A DNA stretch of 8,760 nucleotides from contig JAJDAM010000202.1 in assembly GCA_029261905.1 (NCBI GenBank), positions 1-8,760 of the forward strand, written 5' to 3'. How positions within the stretch are numbered: the stretch's first letter is position 1; every line of letters begins with the position of its first letter. The translations under genes and the position numbers were made by a program. The notes below the pieces were generated by a model that saw only the letters and a program-made list of their open reading frames with translations, had not been told where the DNA came from and ran no database searches. The DNA is from Deltaproteobacteria bacterium. Its GTDB lineage: Bacteria > Myxococcota_A > UBA9160 > SMWR01. Positions 5,738 to 8,760 of this stretch are shown here, piece by piece.

Positions 5738-8137
5738 GTGAAACGTGTCTGGATCATCGCACTCGCACCTTTGTGGCTCGGGGCGACGTGCGCACAAAGA
5801 GATCTTCCGACCGTTCCGGTCGACTTGTCGGTTCTTCCAGAGGTTTCCTACGTCGAAGACGTGGCACCGATCCTCGACCAGCGCTGCGTCGTTTGCCACT
5901 CGTGTTACAACGCTCCGTGCCAACTGAAGCTGAGTTCGTTCGAGGGCGTCGATCGGGGCGGCAGCCAGGCTGCGGTGTACGACAGTTCGCGCCTGACCAC
6001 GCAGGACCCCACCCGGCTGTTCATCGATGCGCAGTCGACGACGCAGTGGCGCGCCAAGGGTTTCCACAGCGTCACGGAGAGCCCTGCGGCAAACGATTCC
6101 CAGGCGTCTCTGATGTTCGACCTGCTCGATGCGAAACGCAGGATGCCGACGAGTTCGGGCGAGTACCACTCGGAGGCGGACGACCTCACCTGCGCAGCCG
6201 ATACCGACGAGATGGCGAAGTTTCTCACGAAGCATCCGATGCGCGGGATGCCGTTCGGGTTTCCAGCACTCGACGACTCCGAGTTCACCACGTTGGCGGC
6301 CTGGCTCAATCGAGGTGCGCGTGGCCCCAGCGCTGCCGAGCAACACGTCCTCGAGGCGCCGAGTGCACCCGCGCAGGCTGCGATCACAAAGTGGGAGACG
6401 TTCCTCAACCGGTCAGACGCGAAGCACGCAATGACGGCCCGCTACCTCTACGACCACTATTTTCTCGCTCATCTGCATTTCGAAGGCACGGGCGATCGCG
6501 AGTTCTATCAGCTCGTACGCTCCACCACACCGAGTGGTGAGCCCATCCAAATCATTGCAACGGTGCGCCCGTACGACGATCCGGGTGTGGCGTCTTTCTA
6601 CTACCGCTTCCAGAAAATCCACTCGACGATCGTCTACAAGACCCACATGGTCGTCGAGTTCGGCGACGAGACACTGGCGCGCTTTCGGGAGCTGTTCATC
6701 ACACCCGAGTGGCTCGAAGAGCCCCACTGGGTCGCGCTCGACACCGAGACCGGCGCGAATCCGTTTCTCATCTACGCGCAGATCCCACCCGAATCGCGCT
6801 ACCGCTTCCTGCTCGACAATGCAGAGTACGTGTTGCGCACATTCATTCGCGGACCTGTCTGCAAGGGCCAGGTAGCGCTGAACGTCATTCACGACCATTT
6901 CTGGGTGATGTTTCTCGACCCCGACTCCGACCAGACCGTGCTGCACCCGGATTTCCTCGTCGAACAGGCCGCGAGTCTACGCCTTCCGACCGAGGAGGGA
7001 AGCGACGACCGCCTGCTGCAGACGTTCAGCAACCGCTACCGCGATCGCTACAAGCGCTTCTACCAGGCGAAATCCACTCTCTACGACGAGACAAACCCTG
7101 ACGGGCTGGGCATCGAGGCCATCTGGAAGGGCGAGCGACCGGTCGACGCACCGGTGCTGACCATCTATCGGCACTTCGACAGCGCATCGGTTCACAAAGG
7201 CACGCTCGGTGACTTGCCGCGAACGTTGTGGGTGATCGATTACTCGCAATTCGAGCGGATCTATTATGCGCTCGTCGCCGGTTTCGATGTCTTCGGCAAC
7301 CTGAGCCATCAGGTGAACGTCCGGCGCTACATGGACTACTTGCGGGTCGAAGGTGAGCTCAACTTCATCGATTTCCTGCCCGCGAACGCGCGCATGGAGA
7401 CACTGAAGTCGTGGTATCTGGACGATCGCGCCGTCGAGCACGTCGATGCCAAGACTGTCCGCTTCGAACGGGGGACGAAGATCCCGTACCGGACCGCCAA
7501 CCCGAAGCGCGAGTTCGTCGAACTCGTCGTCGACAACCACATCCTCCCTTCGACGGACATCGCGTTCGACCCTATCGGTTACCACCGAGACGGCCGCGAA
7601 ACTCCGATGCCCGCGTCGTTCGAGACCCACGAGAACATTCTCGACGGTTTTCGAGCACTGACAGCGCCGGGAACCGGGTTCATCCGTGAGGTCACCAGCA
7701 GCGAAGCAAACCTGATCTATGTGCGCATTCGAAATCACCAGGGCACCGACCGATTGTTCACGATCGTGATCAATCGCTGGCACGACAACGTCCATTCGAT
7801 GTTTGACGAGAGTAGCCGCCTCGACCCTGCAAGGGATACGATCAACTTCGTACCGGGCACCGTCGGCTCTTATCCCAACTATTTCTTCGTGGTCGAGGCG
7901 ACCGACCTGCCCGACTTCTTCGACCTGCTCGAGAACTTCGACGGCAGCGAGTCGTATCGGAGCAAGATCCGGAAGTACGGGGTCAATCGCGCGAACGCCG
8001 ACTTCTGGGCCCACTACGACTGGTTCCAGGCTCGATCGGACGACGCCGACCCGCTGCACGCGGGTGTCTACGACTTGAATCGCTACTACAGCCTGGCGTT
8101 GGAAGCCGAACGAACCAGCACGACCGGCGCACCCTGA
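5738..8137 (+). CDS. cti: Cis/trans unsaturated fatty acid isomerase Cti (haem c)
   Basis: The product has 799 residues; Pseudomonas Cti is about 765. Cti isomerises cis double bonds of membrane phospholipid fatty acids (16:1, 18:1) to trans in the periplasm. This stiffens the membrane rapidly under solvent, heat or other stress, without new lipid synthesis. The N-terminus KRVWIIALAPLWLGATCAQ is a signal peptide; C18 gives only an imperfect lipobox (G-A-T-C), so lipid anchoring is uncertain. The hallmark is RCVVCHSCYNAPCQLK (49-64), with haem-c motif C50-x-x-C53-H54 and two more cysteines (57, 61), as in known Cti proteins. YDSSRLTTQDPTRLFIDAQS (81-100) also matches the family. HPMRGMPFGFPAL (166-178) supplies candidate axial methionines M168 or M171. 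The C-terminal two thirds keep the family's ungapped look up to the stop. Maturation needs a cytochrome c assembly system not seen here. Confidence 0.93.
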   Translation: MKRVWIIALAPLWLGATCAQRDLPTVPVDLSVLPEVSYVEDVAPILDQRCVVCHSCYNAPCQLKLSSFEGVDRGGSQAAVYDSSRLTTQDPTRLFIDAQSTTQWRAKGFHSVTESPAANDSQASLMFDLLDAKRRMPTSSGEYHSEADDLTCAADTDEMAKFLTKHPMRGMPFGFPALDDSEFTTLAAWLNRGARGPSAAEQHVLEAPSAPAQAAITKWETFLNRSDAKHAMTARYLYDHYFLAHLHFEGTGDREFYQLVRSTTPSGEPIQIIATVRPYDDPGVASFYYRFQKIHSTIVYKTHMVVEFGDETLARFRELFITPEWLEEPHWVALDTETGANPFLIYAQIPPESRYRFLLDNAEYVLRTFIRGPVCKGQVALNVIHDHFWVMFLDPDSDQTVLHPDFLVEQAASLRLPTEEGSDDRLLQTFSNRYRDRYKRFYQAKSTLYDETNPDGLGIEAIWKGERPVDAPVLTIYRHFDSASVHKGTLGDLPRTLWVIDYSQFERIYYALVAGFDVFGNLSHQVNVRRYMDYLRVEGELNFIDFLPANARMETLKSWYLDDRAVEHVDAKTVRFERGTKIPYRTANPKREFVELVVDNHILPSTDIAFDPIGYHRDGRETPMPASFETHENILDGFRALTAPGTGFIREVTSSEANLIYVRIRNHQGTDRLFTIVINRWHDNVHSMFDESSRLDPARDTINFVPGTVGSYPNYFFVVEATDLPDFFDLLENFDGSESYRSKIRKYGVNRANADFWAHYDWFQARSDDADPLHAGVYDLNRYYSLALEAERTSTTGAP

Positions 8138-8250
8138 CTTTTCTCCACCGTTTTACACGACGAGCGGTTCAGGCAGGTGTCATCCTGTCGTCACCCATCC
8201 TCCGTCGAGCCGGCGGGGTTCTGTCCTTCACTTCGCACAAGGGAATCTGA
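8138..8250 (+). other. Gap between cti and nhaA
   Basis: These 113 bases hold no gene and no clear terminator; the only hairpin seen is CAGG-N6-CCTG near 8174-8187, which is too weak. AAGGGA (8239-8244) lies 6 bases before the ATG at 8251 and is the nhaA ribosome binding site. Whether nhaA is co-transcribed with cti cannot be told from sequence. Confidence 0.4.
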
Positions 8251-8760
8251 ATGCAGGCTACGATTCGCAACTTCCTCAAGCTCGAATCCGCAGCCGGGAT
8301 CATCCTGATGGGTGCCGCCGTGCTGGCGATGATCGCAGCGAACTCGCCGCTAAGGAGCTACTACGATCTCTTTCTCGACGTACCGGTCGAGATTCGATTC
8401 GGCGCCTTGCAAATCGCCAAGCCATTGATTCTCTGGGTGAATGATGGCTTGATGGCCGTGTTCTTCTTCCTGGTTGGCCTCGAGCTCAAACGTGAAGTCA
8501 TCGAGGGGGAGTTGTCGAGACCGGCAAACGTGTTGCTGCCGGCGCTCGGCGCTGTCGGCGGCATCGTCGTCCCCGTTTCGATCTACGTGTGGTTCAACTG
8601 GGGCGACGCTGCGGCCATGCAGGGCTGGGCGATCCCGGCTGCGACGGATATCGCGTTCGCACTCGGCATCCTGATGCTGCTGGGCAGCCGCGTTCCCATT
8701 TCGCTGAAGGTCTTCCTCGCATCGCTGGCAATCTTCGACGACCTGGGTGCGATCGTGATC
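8251..8760 (+). CDS. nhaA: Na+/H+ antiporter NhaA (5' part; C-terminus beyond window)
   Basis: The first 170 residues are present and open to the right edge. NhaA is an inner-membrane antiporter that expels Na+ or Li+ in exchange for 2 H+, active at alkaline pH, for salt and pH homeostasis. The start follows AAGGGA by 6 bases, and the N-terminus (RNFLKLESAAGIILM) is typical. The key E. coli residues fall at the same numbers: D65 in WVNDGLMAVFFF; E78 and E82 in VGLELKRE (pH sensing); T132 and D133 in the unwound helix segment ATDIAFALGI; and D163-D164 in IFDDLGAI, the ion-binding pair. Such exact register suggests a normal, functional antiporter. The later Lys300 region is outside the window. 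The family call is secure. Confidence 0.97.
   Translation, partial: MQATIRNFLKLESAAGIILMGAAVLAMIAANSPLRSYYDLFLDVPVEIRFGALQIAKPLILWVNDGLMAVFFFLVGLELKREVIEGELSRPANVLLPALGAVGGIVVPVSIYVWFNWGDAAAMQGWAIPAATDIAFALGILMLLGSRVPISLKVFLASLAIFDDLGAIVI

Noticed and set aside
6977..8059. Minus-strand open frame of 360 codons
   Set aside because: It lies wholly antisense to cti, whose family match covers the same region. The translation is Val/Asp/Arg-rich with no recognisable domain.

Overview
The window is GC-rich (roughly 60% by eye) and densely coding. It looks like a chromosomal segment of a Gram-negative bacterium. Evidence for this is a periplasmic haem-type cis/trans fatty acid isomerase (Cti), an NhaA antiporter and a Sec-exported small cysteine-rich protein. 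Strong Shine-Dalgarno sites and frequent GTG starts also fit a proteobacterium-like lineage. I cannot name the taxon from sequence alone. I saw no tRNA, rRNA, CRISPR array, insertion sequence, integrase or phage gene.

Left half (1-4103), minus strand: a tightly packed operon of three polytopic membrane proteins, transcribed leftward from a divergent intergenic region. In transcription order these are a YfhO-like membrane protein (4103-2352), an ArnT/PMT-like GT-C glycosyltransferase (2355-763) and a third GT-C-like membrane protein (763 to beyond base 1). The junctions overlap (GTGA, then TGATG), so the three are probably translationally coupled. They probably make or decorate a lipid-linked glycan at the inner membrane. 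The third gene is cut by the window edge, so it is easy to miss.

Centre (4104-4403): a 300-base divergent region. It holds a candidate minus-strand promoter for the glycosyltransferase operon and a strong ribosome binding site for the first plus-strand gene.

Right half (4404-8760), plus strand: four separately spaced genes. The first is a small exported protein with a duplicated CX3C-X6-CX3C disulfide pattern. Next comes an RMD1/DUF155-family protein with a C-terminal membrane anchor. The third is cti, the periplasmic haem-c enzyme that turns cis-unsaturated membrane fatty acids into trans isomers. The last is the 5' part of nhaA (Na+/H+ antiporter), cut by the right edge. Cti and NhaA both help a cell cope with membrane or ionic stress, so the plus side has an envelope-stress flavour, but nothing proves co-regulation.

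The least explained items are the cysteine-repeat miniprotein, the RMD1-family gene next to cti, a 13-base tandem duplication that copies the cti ribosome binding site, the missing N-terminal membrane helix of the first glycosyltransferase-operon protein, and a marked excess of the palindrome CGATCG.
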